A stretch of DNA of 64,000 nucleotides from Hoyosella levis (GTDB lineage: Bacteria > Actinomycetota > Actinomycetes > Mycobacteriales > Mycobacteriaceae): contig NZ_BQYM01000013.1 of NCBI RefSeq assembly GCF_026008515.1, positions 47,793-111,792 of the forward strand, given 5' to 3'. Positions 63,921 to 64,000 of the stretch are shown here, piece after piece. The first letter of the stretch is position 1, and each line of letters begins with the position of its first letter. The notes under the pieces are model-generated. The model searched no databases, was not told the origin of the DNA, and saw only the letters and a program-made list of their open reading frames with translations. The translations under genes were made by a program, and so were the position numbers.

Positions 63921-64000
63921 ACCGCCGGTGGATTCATGCGGTCGTCGCAACACCAGGCGGATCCGGCTCCTCGGACAACATCCTAGCGAGGGCCTCGGCA

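Overview
The window is a GC-rich actinobacterial chromosome segment. Its gene order follows, from memory, the Mycobacterium tuberculosis interval from Rv2397c (cysA1) to Rv2462c (tig): sulfate transporter, GH15 trehalase, lepA, transglutaminase/alpha-E/ATP-grasp trio, rpsT, holA, comEC, comEA, degV, octT, gpgP, rsfS, nadD, VWA/MoxR, proA, proB, obgE, rpmA, rplU, rne, ndk, DUF4233, folC, valS, mobA, clpX, clpP2, clpP1, tig. The octT-gpgP pair belongs to the methylglucose lipopolysaccharide pathway. Together these point to a mycolic-acid-group actinobacterium (order Mycobacteriales). The genus cannot be fixed from sequence inspection alone; ectABC is compatible with a salt-tolerant environmental member.

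Layout. 0-4.3 kb: sulfate ABC transporter operon (subI-cysT-cysW-cysA, minus strand) and two tiny membrane proteins. 4.5-11.7 kb: GH15 trehalase-like enzyme, a coiled-coil protein, nitronate monooxygenase, K+ channel, YrhK protein, Na+/H+ antiporter and a PhzF protein. 11.7-19.3 kb: lepA, a Tat-exported amidase, the transglutaminase/alpha-E/circularly permuted ATP-grasp module and a DUF1648-like membrane protein. 19.6-29.5 kb: rpsT, the holA-comEC-comEA run, degV, octT-gpgP, rsfS-nadD, an Rv1264-like adenylyl cyclase and a DUF1905 protein. 29.6-33.3 kb: VWA-MoxR and proA. 33.3-40.1 kb: accessory block on the plus strand with rbsK, ectABC, a sirtuin and arsR-acr3-arsC, lying between proA and proB. 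40.1-53.3 kb: proB-obgE, rpmA-rplU, rne, ndk, DUF4233-folC and valS. 53.3-58.4 kb: small membrane protein, pirin, S9 peptidase, an ArsR-GNAT fusion and mobA. 58.4-63.8 kb: aroQ, clpX, clpP2-clpP1, tig, tRNA-Pro and tRNA-Gly.

Two themes recur. The first is osmotic and ion homeostasis: trehalase-like GH15, K+ channel, antiporter, proA/proB and ectABC. The second is arsenic defence: arsR-acr3-arsC, plus a separate ArsR-like domain fused to an acetyltransferase resembling the PAT/ArsN1 group.

No insertion sequence, phage gene, CRISPR array, rRNA or integrase was found. No wholly unknown multigene system was recognised. The best leads are: (i) the arsC gene, where TAG stands where Trp is expected and is followed by 41 in-frame codons of a second ArsC-like half-domain; (ii) the ArsR-GNAT fusion; (iii) the uncharacterised transglutaminase/alpha-E/ATP-grasp module with a glutamine-rich tail; (iv) a near-perfect 15-bp inverted repeat at 27.9 kb with a related copy at the right edge; and (v) at least six genes with a TANNNT box 6-8 nt before the start codon and no Shine-Dalgarno sequence, as expected for leaderless transcripts.
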